A stretch of DNA of 64,000 nt, from NCBI RefSeq assembly GCF_000787835.1, contig NZ_BBPP01000015.1, positions 29,240-93,239 of the forward strand, given 5' to 3'. Of the stretch, positions 34,511 to 43,282 are shown in pieces. The stretch's first letter is position 1. Each line of letters starts with the position of its first letter. The notes beneath the pieces were generated by a model. That model had not been told where the DNA came from. It worked only from the letters and a program-made list of their open reading frames with translations, and ran no database searches. The stretch comes from Streptacidiphilus melanogenes (lineage in GTDB: Bacteria; Actinomycetota; Actinomycetes; Streptomycetales; Streptomycetaceae). The translations under genes were made by a program, and so were the position numbers.

Positions 34511-34563
34511 GGTGCGGTCGGTGCGGCCGGTGTGGTCGGGTGGTCAGGCGGTCAGGCGGTCAG
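34511..34563. repeat. Degenerate short tandem repeats between convergent genes
   Basis: GGTGCGGTC-type 9-mers pass into GGTCAGGC 8-mers between the cvnD stop and the membrane protein stop. The last unit contains the minus-strand stop codon. Probably slippage-derived. Confidence 0.55.
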
Positions 34564-36320
34564 CCCGGCGAGAGCCTGAGCGTCGCGTTGGTGACCGTCA
34601 TCGGGCGGTCGGTCAGGATCGTCAGCAGCGTGCGTCCGGCCGGGTTGGGCGCCAGCGGGGCGCCGACGCGGCGCAGCACGTAGACGGCGCTGCCGTGCGG
34701 CGGGACGGCGGCCGGGCCGGAGACGATCCGCCAGCCGGTGTCGGGCCAGGCGCTGACGCTGACGGCGAAGGCGGGCGTGAGCGGCGCCGTCCCGGTGTTG
34801 CGCACGGTCGCGGTGATCCGGTCGAGGCCGGTGAGGCGGGTCGTGTGCCTGCCGTGCGGGCGGGAGGCGGTGGCGGCCAGACGCAGCGGCGACGGTGTGA
34901 GGGCGGCCGTCAGCAGCAGGACCAGGGCGGGCACCGCCAGCAGCGGCGGCAGGGCCAGGCGCACCGCCCGGCGGCGCAGCGGCGCGGGCCGCCAGGCCCA
35001 CGCTGTGGCGAACAGGGCCCGCTCGTTGCAGGCCGTCCCGACCAGCCAGAGCGGGGCCAGCAGCACGAAGTACGTCTCGGTGGAGCGCGTGGAGAGGAAG
35101 AAGGAGGGCCAGGGCAGCAGCGCAAGTGCGGGCCCCAGCCGGGCCGGCCAGAGCACCAGCGCCACGAGGGTGGCCAGCAGCGCGGCGGCCGCCGCGGTCG
35201 AGTACAGGCCGAGGGCGCCGCTGCCGGAGGTGAGCCACAGGCTGATGTCGACCGGGCCGAGCCCCTGCGGCGCGGCGTGCTGCGTCAGCACCGACAGCAC
35301 CCCGTGCAGCCACGCGCGGCGGTCGATCATGGCGAAGGGCAGGTTCAGCAGCAGGAACACCCCGGCGGCCAGCGCGGCATAACGGGCCGTCACCTCGATG
35401 GCGGGCCGCAGCCGGCCGAACTCCCCGCGCCGCAGCAGCACCACACCGACCAGGAGGAACACCGTGAGGAACCAAGCGAGTTGGTGAGCGGCGTCGGCGA
35501 CCCCGAGACAGCACGCCGAAACGACGCCCTCCCGGCCCAGCCGCCCTCCGGCGCCGATCCGGCTCCAGTCCGCCAGCACCACCACGAGGAAGGGCAGTGT
35601 CAGGAACACCGGGTAGCCGTCACGGGCGTACAGGAACGTCCAGCTCATCGCGAACAGCAGCACCGTCGCGCCGGGCCGCAGCGGCGCGGGCAGCAGTCGG
35701 AACATCAGCACCGCCGCGGCGACCAGCGCGCCCAGGCACCACAGGCCGGTCACCGGCAGCCAGGCCGGCGCCGGGAGCGGCCCGTGCGCAGTGAACGGCG
35801 CGGTCAACAGCACGCTCAGCGGCGGGTATCCGAAGGTGTCCGCGGTGCCGCCGTTCATCAGCGGTGTCATGCCGACGTGGAACAGCCGTTGCGTGTCGGT
35901 GAAGTGGACGCCGTAGACGTGGCCTCCGGCGACGAGGGCACGCGCCGCCATGGTCACCAGCGCGGCCTCGTCGTCGTGGTAGACCGGCACGCGGGTTCCG
36001 GTCGCGTAGGCCGTCTGCAGCCCGAGCCGCGCGACGGCGGCGACGAGCACCAGCGCGTCCAGCCGACGGATCCCGCGGTCGTCGCGGGCCACGACGACCA
36101 GCAGGGCCAGCACCAGCAGCGCGCCGTACAGCAGCCCGAAGCCGACGCTGAGGTAGACGCGGGAGACCGCCTCGTCCCGCAGCAGGGTCGGCAGTCCTTG
36201 GAACAGCGCGACCACGGCGAGGAGGGAGAGGACGCGATGGGCGAGCGTCGGCGGGACCGCCGCCGACCGCACCGGCGTGGAACGGTCCGCGAGGCGGTCC
36301 GTCAGGGCACGAGTCGTCAT
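34560..36320 (-). CDS. GT-C-like multispanning membrane protein
   Basis: 586 residues, about 11-13 hydrophobic segments up to about residue 480, then a C-terminal beta-rich domain (about 490-586) with TGLDRITATVRNTGTAPLTP that looks like an Ig/CARDB-type extracytoplasmic module. In the first large loop after the third helix, TRVPVYHDDEAALVTM (about 109-124) has the paired acidic residues seen in polyprenyl-phosphate-dependent GT-C glycosyltransferases, and FGYPPLSVLLTAPFTAHG follows. I therefore suggest a mannosyl- or arabinosyl-type transferase, but no family signature is decisive. ATG at 36320. Single gene, convergent with cvnD. Confidence 0.55.
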   Translation of the reverse strand: MTTRALTDRLADRSTPVRSAAVPPTLAHRVLSLLAVVALFQGLPTLLRDEAVSRVYLSVGFGLLYGALLVLALLVVVARDDRGIRRLDALVLVAAVARLGLQTAYATGTRVPVYHDDEAALVTMAARALVAGGHVYGVHFTDTQRLFHVGMTPLMNGGTADTFGYPPLSVLLTAPFTAHGPLPAPAWLPVTGLWCLGALVAAAVLMFRLLPAPLRPGATVLLFAMSWTFLYARDGYPVFLTLPFLVVVLADWSRIGAGGRLGREGVVSACCLGVADAAHQLAWFLTVFLLVGVVLLRRGEFGRLRPAIEVTARYAALAAGVFLLLNLPFAMIDRRAWLHGVLSVLTQHAAPQGLGPVDISLWLTSGSGALGLYSTAAAAALLATLVALVLWPARLGPALALLPWPSFFLSTRSTETYFVLLAPLWLVGTACNERALFATAWAWRPAPLRRRAVRLALPPLLAVPALVLLLTAALTPSPLRLAATASRPHGRHTTRLTGLDRITATVRNTGTAPLTPAFAVSVSAWPDTGWRIVSGPAAVPPHGSAVYVLRRVGAPLAPNPAGRTLLTILTDRPMTVTNATLRLSPG

Positions 36321-36585
36321 GGCGAGGCCGACCGTAGCCGACCGTGCGCGGCCCGACCGGCCGTGACGGCGGCCTTACGCGAACGAGTGACAAGGCGGCC
36401 CGCGCGGTTCGCCCGCCTGGCCGAACGGCGCGTGCGCGCTCGGCGGTTCGGGGAGAAGCCGGGCAGGACAAGGCGGAATACCACCCCCCGGCGCCAAACC
36501 CCCTGCGCTACCCGCACAATGGTTCTTCACGGGAGCAACACAGCACGGAGCGCGGCAGACCACGGAAGGCGGTGACGGCACGAAT

Positions 36586-37272
36586 ATGGGCGACGCGGTG
36601 ATCGGCGGACCGGACGTGGTTCCGCTGCGGCCCACGCGGCTGGCGGGGCCGACGTGGCGACGCCTGTTGGGCCTCGCCATCACCCTGGCGGCGTTCGCGG
36701 CGGTCGCCTTCGTCGGCCAGGCCGTCGGCTGGCTGACGGCGGCCCAGTCCTCGGCGCGCGCGGCGCAGGCCGCGGACGGCCGGGCCCACCTGCTCGTGCT
36801 GGCGCTGCGCCAGCTGGCCCCCGACGGCGAGCCCGCGCAGGCGCGGTTCGCCCAGGTGGGCGGCGGGCTCGGCGCGGTCCTGGTGCGGGACGACTCCCGC
36901 GGCCCGGCGGGGATGCTGCTGACGGTCCAGATCACCGCACACGCGACCACGGGCGCGTTCGGCGGCCGCCAGGAGGTCAACGTGGCCCGCTGCTACGCGG
37001 TCGACTGGCGCCCCCCGGCGGTCTCGAACCCGACGTCCGTGCGCTGCCCGAGCACGCCCACGGTGCCGGACGGCATGGAGGGCGGCGCCCAGCTGGCGCA
37101 GGACCTCAACGCCATCGGCGGCCTGGGCACGGGCAAGTACCTCGCCGCAGGCGTGAACGGCGCCTGCGCCTTCGGCGTCCAGGGCAGAAACGGTTTTCTC
37201 GCCTGGCCCGCCCCGGCCCTCACCCCGTGCGACGCCACCCACGCAGCTGCCGCGGCAGCAGTCGAGGACTGA
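36586..37272 (+). CDS. Unknown protein with one N-terminal membrane helix
   Basis: 228 residues, family not recognised. A short basic cytoplasmic N-terminus, one helix at about 30-52 (LLGLAITLAAFAAVAFVGQA), then an extracytoplasmic domain of about 170 residues ending in an Ala-rich tail. There are four Cys (in VARCYAVDWR, VRCPSTPTVP, NGACAFGVQ and LTPCDATH), possibly two disulfides. The topology recalls TcpC/conjugal-transfer-like bitopic proteins, without further support. ATG start preceded by GACGGCACGAAT, with weak ribosome binding. It is followed by a 530-bp repeat-rich block. Confidence 0.6.
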   Translation: MGDAVIGGPDVVPLRPTRLAGPTWRRLLGLAITLAAFAAVAFVGQAVGWLTAAQSSARAAQAADGRAHLLVLALRQLAPDGEPAQARFAQVGGGLGAVLVRDDSRGPAGMLLTVQITAHATTGAFGGRQEVNVARCYAVDWRPPAVSNPTSVRCPSTPTVPDGMEGGAQLAQDLNAIGGLGTGKYLAAGVNGACAFGVQGRNGFLAWPAPALTPCDATHAAAAAAVED

Positions 37273-37292
37273 CCCCGCCACGCCGGGAACGA

Positions 37293-37473
37293 CCCACGGC
37301 GTCAGTTCCCAAGCGGGCGAGGCCGTCGTGGCGGGACGGTCGCCACATCGGGCCGAGGAGTCCGGCCCCGACCTCCGGCCGCGCCCGGGTCGGGAGGAAC
37401 CCACGGCGTCAGCTCCCAAGCGGGCGAGGCCGTCGTGGCGGGACGGTCGCCACATCGGGCCGAGGAGTCCGGC
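37293..37473. repeat. 74-bp direct duplication, 107-bp period
   Basis: The sequence from CCCACGGCGTCAG to GAGGAGTCCGGC occurs at 37293-37366 and again at 37400-37473 with one difference (GTT versus GCT). Near-identity suggests recent duplication. Confidence 0.9.
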
Positions 37474-37479
37474 ACCGGC

Positions 37480-37700
37480 CTCCGGTCGAGTGGCCGTCCG
37501 GGATGCCCGGCCCGGGCCTCCGGTGGAGTGGCCGTCCGGGGTCCCCGGTCCCGGTCCCCGGTCCCGGCCTCCGGCCTCCGGTGGAGTGGCCGTCCGGGGT
37601 GCCCGGTCCGGCCTCCGGCCTCCGGCCGAGCGGCCTGCCGGAGTGCCCGGCCCCGGTCCCGGTCCCGGCTTACGGCCGAGCGGCCTGCCGGAGTGCCCGG
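37480..37700. repeat. Five imperfect 31-bp repeats
   Basis: Units start at 37480, 37518, 37576, 37620 and 37670 and share the pattern CTCCGG..GAG.GGCC..CCGG ending TGCCCGG. Spacing between unit starts is 38, 58, 44 and 50 bp, filled with shorter CGGTCCC/CCTCCGG repeats. The first three resemble each other most, and the last two form a second subtype. Confidence 0.8.
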
Positions 37701-37802
37701 TCCGGGCCGGAGGCGTCGGTCCTCGGGGTCTCCGCGCAGCGGAGGTGCCCCCCGCGCAGCCGGGCCCGCGCAGCGGGGGGCGGGGTGGGTCAGAATGATC
37801 AG

Positions 37803-40640
37803 GTGGCTGTCCGGAGGCTCGAAGAGGAACTGCGGGGCGCCCTGCGAGGGGATGTGGACTTCGGGGCGGCGCAGCGCGGGGTGTACGCGTATGACGCGTC
37901 GAACTACCGGCAGGTGCCGCTCGGGGTGGTGAAGCCCGCCGGGGTGGACGACGTGCGGGCCGCGGTCGCGCTGGCGAGGGCGCACGGCGTGCCGGTCGTT
38001 GCCCGGGGGGCGGGTACCAGTATCGGAGGGCAGGCGATCGGCCCTGGCGCGCTGGTGCTGGACTTCCGCGCCGGGCTCGGCGGGCTCGCCGAGGACGCGA
38101 TCGACCCGCGCGAACGGACCGCGCGGGTACGGCCGGGGACGGTGCTGGACGAGCTGCAGCGGGCCGCCGCGCCGCACGGCCTGCGGTTCGGACCGGATCC
38201 GTCCACGCACAGCCGGTGCACCTTCGGCGGCATGATCGGCAACGACTCCTGCGGGGCGCACTCCGTCGCCTACGGGCGGACCTCCGACAACGTCCGCTCT
38301 CTCGACCTGCTGCTGGCCGACGGCACCGAGCTCACCGTCCACGGCCCGCGCACGGCCGCCGAGCGGCAGGCGCTGCTGCGCGAGCCCGGCCGGGCCGGAG
38401 GGCTCTACCGGGCGCTCCACGAGCTCACCGACGCACATCTCATGACGCTGCGTCAGGCCTTCCCCGCGCTGCCGCGCCGCGGCTCCGGCATCGCGCTCGA
38501 CGCGCTGCTGCCCGAGCGCGGCTTCGACCTCGTGCGGGCGCTGATCGGTACGGAGGGGACCTGCGCCGTCGTGCTCGGGGCGACCGTCGACCTCGTCCCG
38601 CGCCCCGTGCGTACGGAGCTGGTGGTCGCGGGGTACGCCGACGAGACGGCCGCGGCCGAGGCCGTCGTCGAGCTGCTGCCGCTCAAGCCGCTGACCGCGG
38701 AGGGGATGGGCGCGGATCTGATCCGGTCCGCTGCGGCGCGTGCGCTGCTGCCGAAGGGCGGCGGGTGGCTGTTCCTGGAGGCAGCGGCGGGCGACCATGC
38801 CCGCACGGTCGAGCGCGCCGTGCGCGGGCAGGGCGCGGACGTGGCCGTCGTCGCCGACGCGGCGGGGCAGCGGGCGCTGTGGCGGGTGCGCGAGGCCGCC
38901 GCGGGGACCGCGACGCGGGGGCCGGACGGGCAGGAGGCGTGGCCGGGCTGGGAGGACTCCGCCGTGCCGCCGCAGCGCCTCGCCCCCTACCTGCGCGAGC
39001 TGCGCGCGCTGACCGCCGAGCACGGCCTGCACGGCACCCCGTTCGGGCACTTCGGCGAGGGCTGCCTGCATCTGCGGCTCGACTTCCCGCTGGACACCCC
39101 GGCCGACGGCCGCTTCCGGCGCTTCCTGACCGAGGCGGCCACGCTCGCGGTGCGCCACGGCGGCTCGCTCTCGGGAGAGCACGGCGACGGGCAGGCCCGC
39201 GCGGAGCTGCTGGGCCTGATGTACCCGCCGGAGGTGCTCGCGCTCTTCGACCGCTTCAAGGCCCTCTTCGACCCGGCGGGCCTGCTCAACCCGGGCAACC
39301 TCACGCAGCCGCGTCCGATCGACGCGGATCTGCGGCAGCCCGGCCTGCCGCGCGCGCTGCCGCTGGCCGACGGGGCCCGCCGCTGCGTCGGCGTCGGGGC
39401 CTGCGTCGCGGACGACCCGGCGGCCGTGATGTGCCCGAGCTACGCGGCGACCCGCGACGAGCGGCACTCGACCCGCGGCCGGGCCCGTCTGCTGGGCGAG
39501 ATGCTGCGCGGCACGGTGACGGGGGAGGGGCCGATCACGGGCGGCTGGCGCTCGCGCGAGGTGCTGGGCGCGCTGGACCTCTGCCTGTCCTGCAAGGGCT
39601 GCGCGAGCGACTGCCCGGTCCATGTCGACATGGCGACGTACAAGTCCGTGTTCCTGCACCGGCACTACCGTCGTCGGCTGCGCCCGCGCGTGCACTACGC
39701 GCTCGGCGGTCTGCCGCGGCTGCTCCGCCTGCTGCACGCGGTCCCGGGCGCGGGCCGGGCGGCGCGCCTCGCGCTGCGCGCGCGACCGCTCGCGGCCGTG
39801 GCCCGTGCCGTGGCGGGAACGGCCCCGGAGCGGCCGCTGCCGCCGGTCCCGGCCCGGTCGTTCGTCCGCTCCTACGAGCCGCCCGGCACCGGCCGGCCGG
39901 TGCTGCTCTGGCCCGACACCTTCGGGAACCACCTCGACCCCGACGTGCTGCACGCGGGGGCGGCCGTGCTGGCGCAGCTCGGCTTCCGGCCGTTGCTGCC
40001 GCCAGGTCCCGTCTGCTGTGGACTGACCTACGTCAGCACCGGTCGCCTCGACGTCGCCCGGCGGACCATGACCCGCACCGTGCGCCTGCTCGCGCGGACG
40101 CCGGACGAGCCTGCGGTGGTCGTGCTGGAGCCGAGCTGCGCCGCGGCGCTGCGAGAGGAGCTGCCGCGGCTGCTGCCCGACGACCCGGAGGCCGCCCGAC
40201 TCGCGGCGCGCGTGCGCACGTTCGCGGAGTTCCTGGACGAGGAGGCGCCGCTCGACCGGATGCCGCAGGCGGGCGCCGAGCTGCGTGACGCGCTCGCGCA
40301 GACGCACTGTCACCAGCACGCCGTGCTCGGCACCGGCGCCGACGAGCGGGTGGCCGCGCGGGCCGGGCTGGACGTGCGGCGGCTGCCGCCGTCCTGCTGC
40401 GGCCTGGCCGGGAACTTCGGGTTCGAGCGCGGGCACCAGGAGGTCTCCGTCGCGTCGGCGGAGCGGGTACTGCTTCCGGCGCTGCGCGCCGAACCGGGCG
40501 CCCGCGTGCTGGCGGACGGGTTCAGCTGCCGCACCCAGATCGCCCAGCTCGCCGACGGCCGCAAGGCCTTGCACCTCGCGCAGTTGCTTCGCGAGGTGTG
40601 GGAGCGGCCTTGCGGACAGGACGGGAACGACCGTTCGTAG
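37803..40640 (+). CDS. FAD-linked oxidase fused to a 4Fe-4S and CCG domain protein
   Basis: 945 residues. Fusion of a GlcD-like flavoprotein and a GlcF-like iron-sulfur protein, oxidising a 2-hydroxy acid such as D-lactate or glycolate. FAD_binding_4 spans about 35-180 with ARGAGTSIGGQAIGPG and GGMIGNDSCGAHSVAYGRTS; FAD-oxidase C about 215-490 with HFGEGCLHLRLDF and SGEHGDGQAR. Two Fe-S motifs lie at about 525 (CVGVGAC...CPS) and 593 (CLSCKGCASDCP). CCG domains are around 735 (PVCCGLTY) and 863 (SCCGLAGNFGFERGHQEVS). The start is GTG 37803 with GGGGTGGG upstream; the frame is open 380 codons earlier only through repeats and a neighbour's alternate frame. Full length for the fused family. Confidence 0.85.
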   Translation: MAVRRLEEELRGALRGDVDFGAAQRGVYAYDASNYRQVPLGVVKPAGVDDVRAAVALARAHGVPVVARGAGTSIGGQAIGPGALVLDFRAGLGGLAEDAIDPRERTARVRPGTVLDELQRAAAPHGLRFGPDPSTHSRCTFGGMIGNDSCGAHSVAYGRTSDNVRSLDLLLADGTELTVHGPRTAAERQALLREPGRAGGLYRALHELTDAHLMTLRQAFPALPRRGSGIALDALLPERGFDLVRALIGTEGTCAVVLGATVDLVPRPVRTELVVAGYADETAAAEAVVELLPLKPLTAEGMGADLIRSAAARALLPKGGGWLFLEAAAGDHARTVERAVRGQGADVAVVADAAGQRALWRVREAAAGTATRGPDGQEAWPGWEDSAVPPQRLAPYLRELRALTAEHGLHGTPFGHFGEGCLHLRLDFPLDTPADGRFRRFLTEAATLAVRHGGSLSGEHGDGQARAELLGLMYPPEVLALFDRFKALFDPAGLLNPGNLTQPRPIDADLRQPGLPRALPLADGARRCVGVGACVADDPAAVMCPSYAATRDERHSTRGRARLLGEMLRGTVTGEGPITGGWRSREVLGALDLCLSCKGCASDCPVHVDMATYKSVFLHRHYRRRLRPRVHYALGGLPRLLRLLHAVPGAGRAARLALRARPLAAVARAVAGTAPERPLPPVPARSFVRSYEPPGTGRPVLLWPDTFGNHLDPDVLHAGAAVLAQLGFRPLLPPGPVCCGLTYVSTGRLDVARRTMTRTVRLLARTPDEPAVVVLEPSCAAALREELPRLLPDDPEAARLAARVRTFAEFLDEEAPLDRMPQAGAELRDALAQTHCHQHAVLGTGADERVAARAGLDVRRLPPSCCGLAGNFGFERGHQEVSVASAERVLLPALRAEPGARVLADGFSCRTQIAQLADGRKALHLAQLLREVWERPCGQDGNDRS

Positions 40641-40643
40641 CGG

Positions 40644-40716
40644 CTTGCAGTAACCACCACAAGGCTCTGACCGGCCGCGCGGCGCCCCCATGCCGTGCGG
40701 CCGTGGTCGTCTTGCC
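40644..40716 (+). promoter_or_regulatory. CTTGCAG direct repeats upstream of malE
   Basis: CTTGCAG at 40644-40650 and CTTGCCG at 40710-40716 repeat the arm of the inverted repeat at 40755. Repeats of this kind have been linked to maltose/amylase promoter control in Streptomyces, from general knowledge. Confidence 0.4.
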
Positions 40717-40754
40717 GCAACACGGTAGACACGCGCAGGTAACGATCACGCTGT

Positions 40755-40775
40755 CTTGCAGAAAATTGCTGCAAG
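40755..40775 (+). promoter_or_regulatory. Putative LacI/MalR operator upstream of malE
   Basis: CTTGCAG-N7-CTGCAAG, perfect 7-bp arms, ending 91 bp before the malE ATG. It lies in the promoter region of the only long intergenic gap of the operon. Confidence 0.5.
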
Positions 40776-40866
40776 GACTTTCCAGTGCGCTTGCGTCGCT
40801 GTTACGTTCCTCCCCAAGCCCAGCGGCAGTGCGGCTCTGGGCATCCCACCCCTGAAGGAGTGCACG

Positions 40867-42156
40867 ATGCGTCGTGGCATTGCGGCGGCCGTTCTGGCGA
40901 CGGCGATAGCGGTTTCTGCAAGCGCTTGCGGTTCTTCCGGCGGGTCTGCCTCCGGCAACACCGCCGCGAGCGGCCCGGTCACCATCACCTGGTGGGACAC
41001 CTCGGACGCCACGAACGAGGCTCCGACCTACAAGGCCCTGGTCGCCCAGTTCGAGCAGGCCAACCCGACCATCAAGGTCAACTACGTCAGCGTGCCGTTC
41101 GCCGATGCGCAGACGAAGTTCACCGCCGCCGCCTCCGCCGGCAAGGGCGCGCCGGACGTGCTCCGCTCCGACGTGGGCTGGCTCGCCGGCTTCGCCCAGC
41201 AGGGCTTCCTGGCCCCGCTCGACGGCACCCCGGCCGCCGCCCAGAAGTCCTCCTTCGAGCAGCAGCTGATCCAGCAGGCGACCTACCAGGGCAAGCTCTA
41301 CGGCATGCCCGAGGTCACCGACACCCTGGGCCTGATGTACAACAAGGCCCTCTTCACCAAGGCCGGCATCACCGCCGCCCCGAAGACCTGGGACGAGCTG
41401 AAGGCCGACGCCGCGCTGGTCAAGCAGAAGGACGGCGTCGACGGCTTCGCCTTCAACCCGGCCTCGTACTACGCCATGCCGTTCCTGTACGGCGAGGGCA
41501 CCGACATGCTGGACGCGTCGAGCAAGAAGCTGGAGTTCAACTCGGCCGCCGCGATCAAGGGCATGAACACCCTGAAGGCCCTGGTGACCGCCCCCGGCGT
41601 GTCCAAGCTCGACACCACGCCCAACGGCTACACCAACATCATGGACGCCTTCGAGAGCGGCAAGGTCGCCTCGATCATCCAGGGCCCGTGGGAGACCAGC
41701 AACGTCTTCAAGGGCGCCGCCTTCGCCGACAAGGCCAACCTCGGTGTCGCGGTCGTCCCGGCCGGCTCCGCCGGCAAGGCCGGTGCCCCGATCGGCGGCC
41801 ACAACCTGGTCGCCTACGCGGGCTCGGACGCCGCCCACCAGGCCGCCTCGGAGAAGTTCATCGCCTTCATGACCTCCGCCGCGTCGCAGGTCACCATCGC
41901 GACCAAGAACGACACGCTGCCGACCCGCCAGGACGCCTACACCTCGGCCGTCACGTCCAACCCGGGCATCGCCGACTTCCAGGCCATCCTCAGCGCCGGT
42001 GTGCCGCGTCAGCCCGTCGCCCACTACAGCGACCTGTACGGCCCGTTCGGCACCGAGCTCACCAAGATGCTGAGCGGCCAGGAGACCGTCCAGCAGGCGA
42101 TGAGCAACACCACCGTGCAGGCCCAGAAGCTGCTGCCGGACTACGCCGCGCAGTGA
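40867..42156 (+). CDS. malE: Sugar ABC transporter substrate-binding lipoprotein (MalE-like)
   Basis: 429 residues. Binding protein of a CUT1 ABC importer for maltose or malto-oligosaccharides. Signal peptide with lipobox ASAC-G (Cys at about 20), then VTITWWDTSDATNEAPTYKA, LYGMPEVTDTLGLMYNKALF, and the C-terminal PVAHYSDLYGPFGTELTKML. ATG at 40867 with GAAGGAG 8 nt upstream; the frame open before it is not a signal peptide. A 12-bp palindrome lies within the signal peptide codons. No ATPase gene is present in the operon, so a shared MsiK-type ATPase is expected, as is usual in streptomycetes. Confidence 0.85.
   Translation: MRRGIAAAVLATAIAVSASACGSSGGSASGNTAASGPVTITWWDTSDATNEAPTYKALVAQFEQANPTIKVNYVSVPFADAQTKFTAAASAGKGAPDVLRSDVGWLAGFAQQGFLAPLDGTPAAAQKSSFEQQLIQQATYQGKLYGMPEVTDTLGLMYNKALFTKAGITAAPKTWDELKADAALVKQKDGVDGFAFNPASYYAMPFLYGEGTDMLDASSKKLEFNSAAAIKGMNTLKALVTAPGVSKLDTTPNGYTNIMDAFESGKVASIIQGPWETSNVFKGAAFADKANLGVAVVPAGSAGKAGAPIGGHNLVAYAGSDAAHQAASEKFIAFMTSAASQVTIATKNDTLPTRQDAYTSAVTSNPGIADFQAILSAGVPRQPVAHYSDLYGPFGTELTKMLSGQETVQQAMSNTTVQAQKLLPDYAAQ
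40918..40929 (+). promoter_or_regulatory. LacI-type palindrome inside the malE signal-peptide codons
   Basis: GCAAGCGCTTGC is a perfect 12-bp palindrome with the central CG common in LacI-family operators, 51 bp after the malE start codon. It may serve as a second operator for looping or roadblock repression. Confidence 0.5.
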
Positions 42157-42163
42157 TCCCCGT

Positions 42164-42205
42164 GCCGGCCGACTGCCTCCTTGAGGGTGGGGGCGGTCGG
42201 CCGGC
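42164..42205 (+). terminator. Intercistronic hairpin between malE and malF
   Basis: Perfect 10-bp arms GCCGGCCGAC (42164-42173) and GTCGGCCGGC (42196-42205), with a nested CCTC/GAGG in the loop. Hairpins in this position in binding-protein operons typically stabilise the upstream mRNA and lower expression of the permease genes. Confidence 0.6.
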
Positions 42206-42277
42206 CGCCCCGCATGGCCCCAGCAACAGCTTCCCAGATGTACTCGCCCCGTTTGTGACGTGCGAAGAGGTGTCAGC

Positions 42278-43282
42278 ATGACCGTGGCCGCGCCGGCGGA
42301 AGCCGCCACGCCAGGCCGGTCCGAGGAGCCGCGGCGCCGCACAGGCCCGCTGCGCCGGATCCGGCGTTCCTACGACCAGTTCTGGTACGCCTGGGCGATG
42401 TGCGCCCCGGTCGTGGTGATCCTCGGTGTCCTGGTCGGCTACCCGCTGGTCCTCGGCATCATGTACACCTTCACCGACGCGACCAGCCTCAACGTCGGCC
42501 ACACGATCGGGGTCAACAAGATCCCCGACACGTTCAGCTGGGTCGGGCTGAAGCAGTACGTCGACATCCTCTCCGGGCCCGACAACCAGTTCTGGCCCCA
42601 CTTCTGGTGGACCATCATCTGGACCGTCAGCTGTGTGGCGATCACCGTGTCGCTGGGTCTCGGCCTCGCGGTGCTGCTCAACCGGCAGGTGCGCGGCCGC
42701 ACCTTCTACCGGGTGCTGCTGGTGCTGCCGTGGGCGGTGCCGACCTTCGTCACCATCTTCTCCTGGCGGCTGCTGCTCTCCGACGGCGGCGCCGTCAACC
42801 ACCTCCTCGGCGCCCTCGGCCTCGGCCAACCCGAGTGGCTGAGCGACCCGTTGTGGCAGAAGATCGCCGCGATCGGCGTCAACGTCTGGGTCGGCGTCCC
42901 GTTCATGATGATCTCCATGCTGGGCGGCCTGCAGGCCATCCCCACGGAGCTCTACGAGGCGGCCGAGATGGACGGCGCGACCCCCTGGCAGCGGTTCCGC
43001 CACGTCACCCTGCCCGGCCTGCGTCCGGTCAGCAGCACGCTGATCCTGCTCGGCGTGATCTGGACCTTCAACCAGTTCAACGTCATCTTCCTGCTGTTCG
43101 GCTCGACCAACGGCGACAGCGTGCAGATCCTGGTCACCTACTCGTACCGGCTCTTCTTCGGCCAGAACCCGATGGACTACGCCGGCGCCGCGACGGTCGG
43201 CGTGCTGTGCCTGTCCATCCTCATCGTCTTCACCGAGTTCTACCGGCGCTGGATCCGGCGCATGCAGGGAGCGCAGGCATGA
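42278..43282 (+). CDS. malF: Sugar ABC transporter permease (MalF-like)
   Basis: 334 residues, six membrane helices. The EAA loop that contacts the ATPase is YEAAEMDGATPWQRFRHVTL (about 227-246). N-terminal cytoplasmic Arg-rich stretch RRRTGPLRRIRRSYDQFW. ATG at 42278 has AGAGG 8 nt upstream; a GTG 18 bp earlier is also in frame. Its stop overlaps malG as ATGA. Confidence 0.85.
   Translation: MTVAAPAEAATPGRSEEPRRRTGPLRRIRRSYDQFWYAWAMCAPVVVILGVLVGYPLVLGIMYTFTDATSLNVGHTIGVNKIPDTFSWVGLKQYVDILSGPDNQFWPHFWWTIIWTVSCVAITVSLGLGLAVLLNRQVRGRTFYRVLLVLPWAVPTFVTIFSWRLLLSDGGAVNHLLGALGLGQPEWLSDPLWQKIAAIGVNVWVGVPFMMISMLGGLQAIPTELYEAAEMDGATPWQRFRHVTLPGLRPVSSTLILLGVIWTFNQFNVIFLLFGSTNGDSVQILVTYSYRLFFGQNPMDYAGAATVGVLCLSILIVFTEFYRRWIRRMQGAQA

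Larger units (their letters stand above)
37273..37802. other. Repeat-rich block without a convincing gene
   Basis: 530 bp between the unknown membrane protein and the FAD/Fe-S oxidase. Many frames stay open because of extreme GC content, but translations are low-complexity and frame-shifted between repeat units. It holds a 74-bp direct duplication and five copies of a 31-bp unit, described separately, and a final G/C-rich stretch (37720-37790) that can fold. Confidence 0.6.

Noticed and set aside
37302..40691. 1129-codon open frame on the minus strand opposite the FAD/Fe-S oxidase
   Set aside because: Its translation is Arg/Gln/His-rich low complexity typical of antisense frames in high-GC genes, while the plus-strand frame has clear domains and catalytic motifs.
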